Source: JAUIJL01 sp965366625 (GTDB taxonomy: Bacteria; Acidobacteriota; Thermoanaerobaculia; Multivoradales; J023). From it: a stretch of 64,000 nt of DNA. The position numbers and the translations under genes are program-made. This document shows, in pieces, positions 8,800-15,669 of this stretch. The stretch lies in assembly GCA_965366625.1 (NCBI GenBank), contig CBDUGP010000035.1, forward strand, positions 11,585-75,584, written 5' to 3'. The notes under the pieces were generated by a model. That model was not told the DNA's origin. It saw nothing but the letters and a program-made list of their open reading frames with translations, and ran no database searches. Numbering within the stretch: position 1 is the first letter of the stretch; each line of letters opens with the position of its first letter.

Positions 8800-8820
8800 G
8801 GATCGAGCTCGTCTCGATCC
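8800..8820 (-). promoter_or_regulatory. leader hairpin of the Rpn gene
   Basis: Perfect 8-bp inverted repeat GGATCGAG / CTCGATCC with a 5-base loop, 24 bases before the start codon and ahead of GGAGGT. On the transcript strand it is preceded by GGTTTTTGGGTTCGGGTG, closely matching the stretch before the hairpins at 54027-54050 and 39971-39990. Confidence 0.6.
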
Positions 8821-9065
8821 TCACCCGAACCCAAAAACCTCTCTGGCTCGGGTCGATCCGACAACCTACCGGCCGACGTCGAGGAGGTCTTGTTTTTGTG
8901 CTTTGTTGGAGAGTGACGGACTCGCCGGTCGGTGGAACGGTTCGAAGACTCCGGATTTCGGAGTGGTAGGTCGCATTTCGTCGACTTGGGGCATGCGACG
9001 GACCCAGCCAATCTGGGAAAAGGCGTCAGAAGGCGGTTTTTACAGCAACTCAGAACAACAACGGC

Positions 9066-9443
9066 CTACCGAGGCTCGGTGTCGTCCAACCCCTGAATCT
9101 GCTCCAACAAAAGCGACGCCAGCATCGCCGCCCGCTTACCCGGTCGGCTGTCGTCCACGGCATGGACCTGTTGATGGGGTGGCAAGGGACGCAACGAACC
9201 CTTTTCCAAGAAAACCATGCGCAAGTCGACGGCCTCGAAGGCGGCCACGACCTCGGCCCATTTGAACGACGCGATGCCGGCTTCCCGCCGGTAGAGCTTC
9301 TGTGCCGTGAGCGGTGTGTGGGACGGGTCGAGGTCTCGAAGCCTCCGATTCAACAGCTCCACGTGTTGCTCGCGGGTCAAACCCAGCTCCTGACGACGGA
9401 CCCGTAGCAGGTCGCCGAGGTGGGCGGACGATCGATCCGTCAT
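9066..9443 (-). CDS. small helix-turn-helix-like protein, 125 aa
   Basis: The ATG at 9443 gives a soluble protein starting MTDRSSAHLGDLLRVRRQ. The segment LRVRRQELGLTREQHVELLNRR and the following LTAQKLYRREAGIASFKWAEVVAAFEAVDLRM resemble an XRE/Cro-type helix-turn-helix with its four helices. A longer upstream frame exists but covers the divergent promoter region shared with 9619-9852. It may be a local regulator; no partner or target can be named, though it faces away from the small secreted protein gene and could control it. Confidence 0.6.
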   Translation of the reverse strand: MTDRSSAHLGDLLRVRRQELGLTREQHVELLNRRLRDLDPSHTPLTAQKLYRREAGIASFKWAEVVAAFEAVDLRMVFLEKGSLRPLPPHQQVHAVDDSRPGKRAAMLASLLLEQIQGLDDTEPR

Positions 9444-9618
9444 GGCGTTTCGCCTTTCAAGACACAAGTTTCTCCGTTGAGCGGAACGATACCAAGAACC
9501 GCGTCCCATGAGGGCGGTCGTCGCCGCCTCGTGGGCTAAAGTGGGCCTCCGGTAAGTGGCAACGGCGGGCGTGCTCCCGCTCGGCGGAGCGTGCTCGCGA
9601 ATCTTAAGGAGCACCGTC

Positions 9619-9852
9619 TTGAAGAAATGTAGCCTAGTGTTGATCGTTGCGGCGTTGGCGACTTTGCCCGTCTACGCCGGTCCTATGGACGTCGTGGATT
9701 CCATTTGGACGGGAATCGCCGACGTGTTCGAGTCGATCGTGGAAACGGTTCAAGAGGTTTTCGGCGAGGAGGGGAATACCCAGTCTTTTGCCGATGATGA
9801 GCCTGGACCTCCAAACGCTGAGATTCCTCCCAACATGGATCCGAACGGCTGA
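9619..9852 (+). CDS. small secreted protein, 77 aa
   Basis: Starts at a TTG (9619) with AAGGAG seven bases upstream. The product begins with a clear signal peptide (MKKCSLVLIVAALATLPVYA with cleavage before GPMD). The mature ~57 residues are acidic: an amphipathic helix (VVDSIWTGIADVFESIVETVQEVFG) and a Pro/Asn-rich end (PPNAEIPPNMDPNG). It is not a known family. Its stop lies four bases from the stop of the HTH-TPR regulator gene on the other strand. An exported peptide next to an HTH-TPR protein recalls quorum-type peptide/receptor pairs, but that link is inference. Confidence 0.65.
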   Translation: MKKCSLVLIVAALATLPVYAGPMDVVDSIWTGIADVFESIVETVQEVFGEEGNTQSFADDEPGPPNAEIPPNMDPNG

Positions 9853-9855
9853 AGC

Positions 9856-11163
9856 CTAGAAGAGCTTCTCGAGGGCCGGGCTCAGAGGCTCCGGCTCTCG
9901 TCCTTGAGCCAGCGCCCTCATGACCTCAGTCATCAAATCCCGTGCGGGTTTGGAATCGATCTTTCGAAGCTGGGGGAGCAGGGGGCGAAGCTCGAGGACG
10001 AGCTCGTGCGGTTGCATCACTCCTGCGTCGAGGATTTCAGCGACCAGATATAGAAGATTGAGCGGGCTCTGTTCCTCGGTTCGGTAGCAGAGCGCGCGAC
10101 TGAATAGGACCTTCGCCATCTCCCGCTGATCCTTCTTCAAGCGCATGCAGGCATCCAACCAGATGACCCTGAAAACGAATTGGGGATCCTCGAAAGCGCT
10201 CGTGTCGATCTGCTCAAGGTAGAAGAGCGCTTTGTCCAAGTTGCCGGCGTCGGCTTCCCAGCCGGCCAGGTTGTAGGCTGCGTAGTAGCCGAAAGGTGAC
10301 TCGGCAGCCAAGCGATAGGCGGTCAGAGTCGCCTTTTTCTCAAGGTCGAATTGTTTAGAAGCTTGGTAGGTATTGGCCAATCCGAGTGCTACTCGACCCG
10401 CTAGCTGCGGGTCGACCAATAGGGCCTTGCCCAAGGTCGCCAGGTAGTACGACTCCGCAAGATCCCATTCCCCATCCTGGCGCAGCAAATACGAGGCGTG
10501 GTCCTCCAAATACAGCCGACTCGGGCTGTGCCCGTCGAGCGGTAAGCGGAACGCTTGCGCGAGGATCGACATGGCCAGGGGCACGTCCACATTGACCGCC
10601 TTGGCGGAGAGGTCCAACACCTCCGCCAGGTCGCGGACGTCCGTCGGCGAGTATTTCCGGCGCCGGGCCAGCTCTCGAAACACCGACCGCCGATAGTGCC
10701 CGACCTTCTGCTCGAAGGCGGTTCTCGACCGCCGCCGAATGCTTTCCAGATCGTGGAATCGATCGCTGGGTGTGACCACGAGGCCGCTGTCTGGAAAAGG
10801 CTCCGTGGTCCGTCCTTCCGCCACCTTTTGAATCAGCCGATTGACGATCGGCTGTGCCTTTGGGAAGCCGGCGCTCGGATCCCCGGCCTTCGTGTCCCCG
10901 CCGGGGTATCGACTGAAGAGATCCATCAACCGGCCGATCGAGGGTAGGCCGTCGGGTAGGCGTCCCGAGTCGACCAGGATCTCGTGCAGGTCCAGCTCGA
11001 ACGAATCCGCGACGTGCAGCATCTCGGTCACGGGAAACGGCCGATGGCCGGCCAGCTGACGCGACAGCCGCCGCTCCCCCAAACCGAGCTTCTGCTCGGC
11101 GTCGGAGAGGGTGGTCTTACGCCGAAGGGCGTGGCGGAAGGAGTCGAGGAATGAAGAGCTCAT
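9856..11163 (-). CDS. HTH-TPR transcriptional regulator-like protein
   Basis: 435 residues from the ATG at 11163. Residues ~8-60 (RHALRRKTTLSDAEQKLGLGERRLSRQLAGHRPFPVTEMLHVADSF) look like an XRE-type DNA-binding domain. Roughly residues 190-430 are alpha-helical repeats of TPR type (for example LAESYYLATLGKALLVDPQLAGRVALGLANTY and AAYNLAGWEADAGNLDKALFYLEQI). This is the layout of RRNPP-type receptors (Rap, NprR, PlcR), in which the TPR part binds a secreted peptide, and also of other HTH-TPR regulators. It is divergent from the gene at 11353 and convergent with the small secreted protein at 9619, separated by 3 bases. The intergenic palindrome at 11230-11244 is a possible operator. Confidence 0.65.
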   Translation of the reverse strand: MSSSFLDSFRHALRRKTTLSDAEQKLGLGERRLSRQLAGHRPFPVTEMLHVADSFELDLHEILVDSGRLPDGLPSIGRLMDLFSRYPGGDTKAGDPSAGFPKAQPIVNRLIQKVAEGRTTEPFPDSGLVVTPSDRFHDLESIRRRSRTAFEQKVGHYRRSVFRELARRRKYSPTDVRDLAEVLDLSAKAVNVDVPLAMSILAQAFRLPLDGHSPSRLYLEDHASYLLRQDGEWDLAESYYLATLGKALLVDPQLAGRVALGLANTYQASKQFDLEKKATLTAYRLAAESPFGYYAAYNLAGWEADAGNLDKALFYLEQIDTSAFEDPQFVFRVIWLDACMRLKKDQREMAKVLFSRALCYRTEEQSPLNLLYLVAEILDAGVMQPHELVLELRPLLPQLRKIDSKPARDLMTEVMRALAQGREPEPLSPALEKLF

Positions 11164-11229
11164 AAAGCTTGAAAACAATGGAACAGTCGAGACGGGATCG
11201 TAGCAAAGATTTGTCTTTACAGGAAAACT

Positions 11230-11244
11230 GGACGCCTGGCGTCC
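11230..11244. promoter_or_regulatory. palindrome in a divergent promoter region
   Basis: Perfect 7+7 inverted repeat GGACGCC-T-GGCGTCC in the 189-base gap between the HTH-TPR regulator (minus) and the 11353 gene (plus). Its position fits an operator for the regulator, possibly controlling both sides. No direct evidence of binding. Confidence 0.45.
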
Positions 11245-11352
11245 GGTGAGGGGCGCTCTAGGCTGAAATTTGGCGTTTTGCCCGGAAATCCGAAGCCCGA
11301 GGGCTATTCTCTCGTCGTCCCAAAGAACGCTTGACGAAAGAGAGATTGCCGC

Positions 11353-11853
11353 ATGAAGACAGCTCGGGAAACCCACACCACCTACGGGGCGGCCCTCGTG
11401 ATCGACGAAGAGGGCCGGCTCATGCCGACACCCTTTCGGGTCGAAAACGAGCGGTGTTGGGCTCCGTGCGACGAAGCGGAATTCGTCGACTCCGGGCACG
11501 TCGCCGTGCCGGGTTATCTCTCGACGCGGTTGCTCGCCGGCTTGCCGGGGATCGGTGCGGGATCGACCAGCGTGTCTTTGGTTTCCGGATATCTCATGCA
11601 CCGGGTGTCGGCGGAGCTGGCGTCCGGGCAATTCACCGAAACGGAATCCGCGCTGCTCGCCGCCCTCCATCCCTCCGACGGTGCCTCCGTCGCCACTTAC
11701 CCCGAGGGGGAGACCCCTCCAACCCGGGGAGCGGGGGAGCGCGAATCCAAGGCCGAGAAAGGGGGTCGAGCGCGAAGCGCGACCGGACTCGGGATCGACG
11801 GGCCCGTCCCAACCCACCCTCCATCACCCCAGGCTTGCGGCGGGTTGCAGTAG
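11353..11853 (+). CDS. hypothetical protein, 166 aa, ahead of the conjugation cluster
   Basis: ATG at 11353 with GAGAG upstream. The first ~115 residues look like a folded soluble domain (TYGAALVIDEEGRLMPTPF, then GYLSTRLLAGLPGIGAGSTSVSLVSGYLMHRV and SGQFTETESALLAALHPSDGA). The last ~45 residues are disordered and rich in Gly, Arg and Pro. No family was recognised. It is followed by an intrinsic terminator (11896-11923), so it is probably not cotranscribed with traG, although it may share the regulator at 9856-11163. Confidence 0.55.
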   Translation: MKTARETHTTYGAALVIDEEGRLMPTPFRVENERCWAPCDEAEFVDSGHVAVPGYLSTRLLAGLPGIGAGSTSVSLVSGYLMHRVSAELASGQFTETESALLAALHPSDGASVATYPEGETPPTRGAGERESKAEKGGRARSATGLGIDGPVPTHPPSPQACGGLQ

Positions 11854-11895
11854 CTGTGCACAAGGACTCGGGCTCGGGTCCGATCGATCCCGAAC

Positions 11896-11923
11896 GGGAC
11901 ACGCCCGGCGTGTCTCTCTTTTT
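11896..11923 (+). terminator. intrinsic terminator after the 11353 gene
   Basis: Stem GACACGC / GCGTGTC with a 3-base loop, followed by TCTCTTTTT. It lies 43 bases past the stop of the 11353-11853 gene. Confidence 0.8.
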
Positions 11924-11942
11924 GGCTAGAGGTATCCGAAAA

Positions 11943-11972
11943 TTGACGATCATTAGTCGTTCAAAAGATACA
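11943..11972 (+). promoter_or_regulatory. candidate promoter of the traG-trb operon
   Basis: TTGACG and GATACA are 18 bases apart in the short gap between the terminator of the previous gene and traG. Between them lies an imperfect palindrome ACGA-TCATTAG-TCGT that could be an operator. The match to sigma-70 consensus is good at -35 and weak at -10. Confidence 0.4.
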
Positions 11973-12007
11973 GAGCTTCCGCCATACCGGCGGGAGATGT
12001 GGCGAAC

Positions 12008-12062
12008 GGCGGGGTCGGGGCTCGGACGATTCCCGATCGGGTGCTCGGCCCCGCCACTTTTT
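12008..12062 (+). terminator. attenuator-like hairpin in the traG leader
   Basis: GGCGGGG and CCCCGCC (12008-12014 and 12049-12055) can form a GC-only stem enclosing a further GC-rich fold, followed by ACTTTTT (12056-12062). It lies between the candidate promoter and traG, so it would act on the conjugation transcript as a conditional terminator, or as insulation from upstream. Confidence 0.5.
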
Positions 12063-12114
12063 GCGCCGCCCAAAGACGGAAACGGAAACGAAAACGACGG
12101 GAGATGTGAAAGCG

Positions 12115-13968
12115 GTGAGCGATTCTCGGGCCTTGCCCCATCTAGACGATCGAAGCCCGTGGCCGACTTTTTGCCTCATGGGTCTCTTGGGCACCTGGGT
12201 GTGCGGCTGGCTGGCGGGTCGAGCCCTGGTCGGCCGTTGGGTCTTGCCCGATCCGGTCGGCTTGTTTTGGTCGGATTCCGTGTGGCAGTGGGCTTGGCGC
12301 TATCGCGGCTCGGACTTCGGCACCGAGGCGGCTTGGACGGCTCTCGGAGCGTCGGCGGCCGGCTGGGTCTTGGCCGCCTTTCTCACCCTCTCGACCCGAC
12401 CGCCGGCGGGCCGAGGCACGGGTCTGCACGGCTCCAGCCGTCCGGCCACGGCGGCGGAGCTGCGCCGTGCCGGCTTCTTTGCTCGTCGCGGGGTCTCGTT
12501 GGGCTTTTGGGGACGACCCAGGGTGTGGTGGGGCAAAAAGAGCGGCCGGGTGATTCGCCACGGCGGTACGGAGCCCGTGTTGTTCCTGGGACAGACCCGG
12601 TCGGGCAAAGGGCAGACCGTGGCACCCACCATGTTGTCGTGGGACGGGCCGATCTTCTGCGTGGACCTGAAAGGCGGCGAGCTCTTCCACCTGCTGGCCG
12701 GTGCCCTCGAACGGCGGGGCCACACGGTGATGCAAGTGGATCCCACGGACCCGCGGGCCTTGCGCTGGAATCCTCTGGACGAGGTGGAGCGCGGCCAAGG
12801 CGAGGTGATCGACCTCTTTCGGGTGGCGGAAAACCTTTTCGAGACCTCGTCGTCGGACGCCTCCATGGGTGGTTCCTTCAAACACTTCAAGGAGCGGGCG
12901 TCGGCGGTGACGGTCGGTCTGGCGTTGCACTGCATGTATCGACCGGGCGGTCGAGGCTCGTTGGCGGAGGTGCTCGACCTGGCGACCGTCGGGGACGAGG
13001 GCAAGGACGTGGCAGCCACCTTTCGACGGATCGCCGAAGCGGAGCACGATCCGCGATGCCACCGGGGCTGGGTGGACGAGTCGCAGCTGCCGACGAGCAC
13101 CCATCCCCAGGTGCGACGGCTGATGCTCGGTGCCACCCGCACCGCGCCCCAAGAGCTGCTGTCGGTGTTGTCGACGGTGCAGGGCGGCCTCAAAGCGTGG
13201 TTCGACGATCGCATCCGCTGGTCGACCGAGGTCTCGGAATTCTCGTTCCGGGAAACCCGACGCCGGGGCGGCCGACCCGCCGTCTTTCTCACGCTTCCAG
13301 CCCTCGATTTGGACGTGCTCGCCGGGTACGCGCGGCTTTTCACCTATTGGTTCGAGCGGTCCTACGGTCCGCGTTCCGGGCATGTGGACCACGCCCGATC
13401 CGGGGGCGAGCGGGTGCTCCTGGTGCTCGACGAAACGCCGCAGATGGGCCGGTCCAAGAGCGTGCCACGCATCTTGTCCTTGGGTGGGGGAGCCGGGGTG
13501 GTGACCTTGGTGACCGCCCAAAGCCTGTCCCAGCTGCGCTCGGTCTACGGACCGTCGGAATCGGTGTCGGCGGGCTGCCCGGTGTGGTGGGTGTCGTCCA
13601 CCGAGGACGCGGTGCTCTTGCGGGAGCTGGAAGCCAAGCTGGGCCCGGCCACGGTGGCGCGCACGGAGGTCTCCCACACCGCGGGACGGAGCGGCTCGGT
13701 GACCCGACGTCGAGCCGAGCAACGGCGCCCGTTGCTGACCCAAGGGGAACTGCGGACCCTGCCCAAGGATCAGGCGCTGATTTTGGGACCGGGCCTGCAT
13801 CCGATCCTGGCGAGCAAACGCTTGGCCTTCGAGGACCGTCGCACGGCACGGCTGCTGGGGCTGCGGCGTCTGCCGCGCCACGGTTTAAAGCGGCTCAGTC
13901 CAAAGCGCCGCGGTCCAAAGCGGACGGATCTGCTGCGGGGCGAAGCCGGTGGGGCGACGGCGCCGTGA
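12115..13968 (+). CDS. traG: VirD4/TraG-type coupling protein
   Basis: The GTG at 12115 follows GGGAG; a GTG at 12106 is the alternative. About 617 residues. The N-terminus has two membrane stretches (FCLMGLLGTWVCGWLAG and WTALGASAAGWVLAAFLTL), as in coupling proteins. Walker A is LGQTRSGKGQT, followed by GPIFCVDLKGGEL. Walker B is VLLVLDETPQMG, and LVTAQSLSQL is the usual Q-motif region. These ATPases recruit the relaxase-DNA complex or protein substrates to the type IV secretion channel. It is first of an 11-gene transfer cluster and overlaps trbB by four bases (GTGA). The tail is Arg/Lys-rich with near-repeats (RLPRHGLKRLSPKRRGPKR). Confidence 0.92.
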   Translation: MSDSRALPHLDDRSPWPTFCLMGLLGTWVCGWLAGRALVGRWVLPDPVGLFWSDSVWQWAWRYRGSDFGTEAAWTALGASAAGWVLAAFLTLSTRPPAGRGTGLHGSSRPATAAELRRAGFFARRGVSLGFWGRPRVWWGKKSGRVIRHGGTEPVLFLGQTRSGKGQTVAPTMLSWDGPIFCVDLKGGELFHLLAGALERRGHTVMQVDPTDPRALRWNPLDEVERGQGEVIDLFRVAENLFETSSSDASMGGSFKHFKERASAVTVGLALHCMYRPGGRGSLAEVLDLATVGDEGKDVAATFRRIAEAEHDPRCHRGWVDESQLPTSTHPQVRRLMLGATRTAPQELLSVLSTVQGGLKAWFDDRIRWSTEVSEFSFRETRRRGGRPAVFLTLPALDLDVLAGYARLFTYWFERSYGPRSGHVDHARSGGERVLLVLDETPQMGRSKSVPRILSLGGGAGVVTLVTAQSLSQLRSVYGPSESVSAGCPVWWVSSTEDAVLLRELEAKLGPATVARTEVSHTAGRSGSVTRRRAEQRRPLLTQGELRTLPKDQALILGPGLHPILASKRLAFEDRRTARLLGLRRLPRHGLKRLSPKRRGPKRTDLLRGEAGGATAP

Positions 13969-14975
13969 GCGACGCGCCGGTCGAGCCGGGGACCGATTCC
14001 GGCCTGCGCCTGCCCGACGCCGTGGCCGACGCCTTGACGCCCGAGGTCGTGGGGCTGCTCGAAGACCCTGAGATGACCAACGTGAATCTCTGCCCGTCCG
14101 GCGCGGTGACCACCATGCGCCGCGGTGGGGGCTGGCGGGTCGAAGCCTTGCCGCGCCTCAGCCAACGGCGCTTGGACTTGATCCTGGCGGCGGTGGCGGG
14201 ATCCCTCGGCACGGTCAACGACCGCCGCCGGCCGATCACCCAAGGGTCGCTCTGCGGATCGCGGGTGCGGGTCACCGGCTTCGGGCCGAGCGTCGGCGAC
14301 GGCCGGCGCAGCCTGGTCTTTCGCATCCAGCCGGCCCGGGCCTTGGAGCTCGACGAGTTGGTGGACCGGGGCATGTTGAGCGCATCGTGGGCGGAGATCC
14401 TGGTCGAGCGGGTGGCGTCGAACGGCACGGTGATCTTTGCCGGACCCACCAACAGCGGCAAAACCACCCTGGCGCGGGCGGTGCTGCGGGCCTACCTCGA
14501 GCGTCGGCCCTTGGATCGGGTGGTGACCCTCGAGGAGCAAAGCCCGGAGCTGGCCCTCGACCGCGAAGCGGAAGCCGGCGGCACCGTGGGTGTGGGCGTG
14601 CTGCCCTTGGTGGCCCACGCCGAGGGCAGCGACGTGGATTTGGAACGGCTGCTGCGGGCGGCTCTGCGCGCCAACGCCGACTCGGTGGTGGTGGGGGAGG
14701 TGCGCGGGGCCGAGGCCTACGTGCTGCTCCGGGCCCTGCGGTCGGGCCACCGTGGCTCGGTGGCGACCCTGCACGCCGGCTCGACCCGAGAAGCCCTGGA
14801 GCAGCTCGCCACCTTCGCGTCCGACGCCGGGGTGCGGGTGGACGCCCGGGCCTGGGCGGATTTGGTGGACGTGGTGGTGTGCCTGGACGAGCGGGACGGT
14901 CGACGGGAGGTGCTGAGCTTGGAAACGGTGTCGGTGGACGACGACGGACGATGGAAGACGCGGAGGATCGAATGA
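13965..14975 (+). CDS. trbB: VirB11/TrbB traffic ATPase
   Basis: Starts at the GTG overlapping the traG stop; the very long open frame upstream is a GC-rich shadow of traG. 336 residues. An N-terminal domain (PDAVADALTPEVVGLLEDPEMTNVNL) is followed by Walker A GPTNSGKTTL, the Asp box (VVTLEEQSPEL), Walker B region (RANADSVVVGEVRGAEAY) and the His box (GHRGSVATLHAGS). This is the hexameric secretion ATPase that powers pilus assembly and substrate transfer at the inner face of the membrane. It overlaps the next gene by ATGA. Confidence 0.93.
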   Translation: MSDAPVEPGTDSGLRLPDAVADALTPEVVGLLEDPEMTNVNLCPSGAVTTMRRGGGWRVEALPRLSQRRLDLILAAVAGSLGTVNDRRRPITQGSLCGSRVRVTGFGPSVGDGRRSLVFRIQPARALELDELVDRGMLSASWAEILVERVASNGTVIFAGPTNSGKTTLARAVLRAYLERRPLDRVVTLEEQSPELALDREAEAGGTVGVGVLPLVAHAEGSDVDLERLLRAALRANADSVVVGEVRGAEAYVLLRALRSGHRGSVATLHAGSTREALEQLATFASDAGVRVDARAWADLVDVVVCLDERDGRREVLSLETVSVDDDGRWKTRRIE

Positions 14976-15337
14976 GGCGGATCGGACGGCATGGGACGGT
15001 GGAGAAGATGTTTTGGATCTGGGTCTTCGGCTGGATCGTGGTGGGAGACCTCCTGGGAGTCAGCTCGTCGCCCAACTACAGCGCATTCGGGAGCGGCATC
15101 AACCTGATGAAGGATTTGATCGGCCTGGGCGCCGCGGCCTGCTTGGCGGTGGCCACGGCCAAGGGGGTGGAGCTGGCTCGGAGCCGTGGCAACGAGGGGT
15201 GGGGTGGATTCCTGAAGGCCTTCATCGTGGCCGTGGCCATGACCACCGTGTCGCTCGCGGGCGGTATCCCTTCCCTCGGCATCGCCGGAGCGGATACGGC
15301 AGCGACCTCCAGCCTTGAAGCGGGGAGCGGACGATGA
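14972..15337 (+). CDS. trbC: VirB2/TrbC-like conjugative pilin
   Basis: 121 residues from the ATG overlapping the trbB stop. A basic start is followed by a signal-peptide-like stretch (MFWIWVFGWIVVGDLLGVSS), then two hydrophobic helices (INLMKDLIGLGAAACLAVATA and FLKAFIVAVAMTTVSLAGGIP) with a short basic loop. This is the topology of VirB2/TrbC pilins. In the TrbC case the pilin is trimmed and cyclised by TraF; a TraF-like protease is encoded at the end of this cluster. Identification rests on topology and position, because pilin sequences diverge strongly. Confidence 0.8.
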   Translation: MRRIGRHGTVEKMFWIWVFGWIVVGDLLGVSSSPNYSAFGSGINLMKDLIGLGAAACLAVATAKGVELARSRGNEGWGGFLKAFIVAVAMTTVSLAGGIPSLGIAGADTAATSSLEAGSGR

Positions 15338-15669
15338 GCGATCCGTCTCCAGCGAGCCGGGCCCATTCCAGTACGGTGGACCCCCTCGTGCTGCCGATCT
15401 ACCGGGGTCTCTTGGTGACCCCCAAGCTCTTCGGGCTCTTTCCGTCGACCGCGGCGGCGGTGACCGTGCCGGCTGCCGGCTCAGCGGCCCTCTCCTTGTT
15501 GCTCGGAACGCCACCGATGCTCGTCGCCCTGGTGTCCGTGGTCGGTTTGGTGGCCCTGTCGGCGGTGCTCCGAGGGCTGGAAGCGGGTCGGTCCGTACCC
15601 TGGCTGGAAAGCTTGCCGGCCCGCTTGCAGCCCAAACGGTGGGTGCCCCATCGGGAGCTCCGCCGATGA
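15334..15669 (+). CDS. trbD: VirB3/TrbD-like membrane protein
   Basis: 111 residues, ATGA overlaps at both ends. The sequence LPIYRGLLVTPKLFGLFPSTAAA is the N-terminal VirB3/TrbD signature (short hydrophilic start, then hydrophobic). A second hydrophobic stretch follows (MLVALVSVVGLVALSAVLRG). VirB3 is an inner-membrane partner of VirB4 and sits immediately before it here, as in all Trb systems. Confidence 0.85.
   Translation: MSDPSPASRAHSSTVDPLVLPIYRGLLVTPKLFGLFPSTAAAVTVPAAGSAALSLLLGTPPMLVALVSVVGLVALSAVLRGLEAGRSVPWLESLPARLQPKRWVPHRELRR

Noticed and set aside
12142..13881. 579-codon antisense frame opposite traG, and similar long antisense frames across 13-31 kb
   Set aside because: In GC-rich DNA the frame opposite a real gene often lacks stops. 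These have no ribosome sites or motifs and lie opposite well-supported trb and other genes.
11331..13964. Very long open frame running into trbB from 11331
   Set aside because: It is antiphase to the clearly homologous traG gene and codes Arg/Gly-rich sequence with no motif; trbB starts at 13965.
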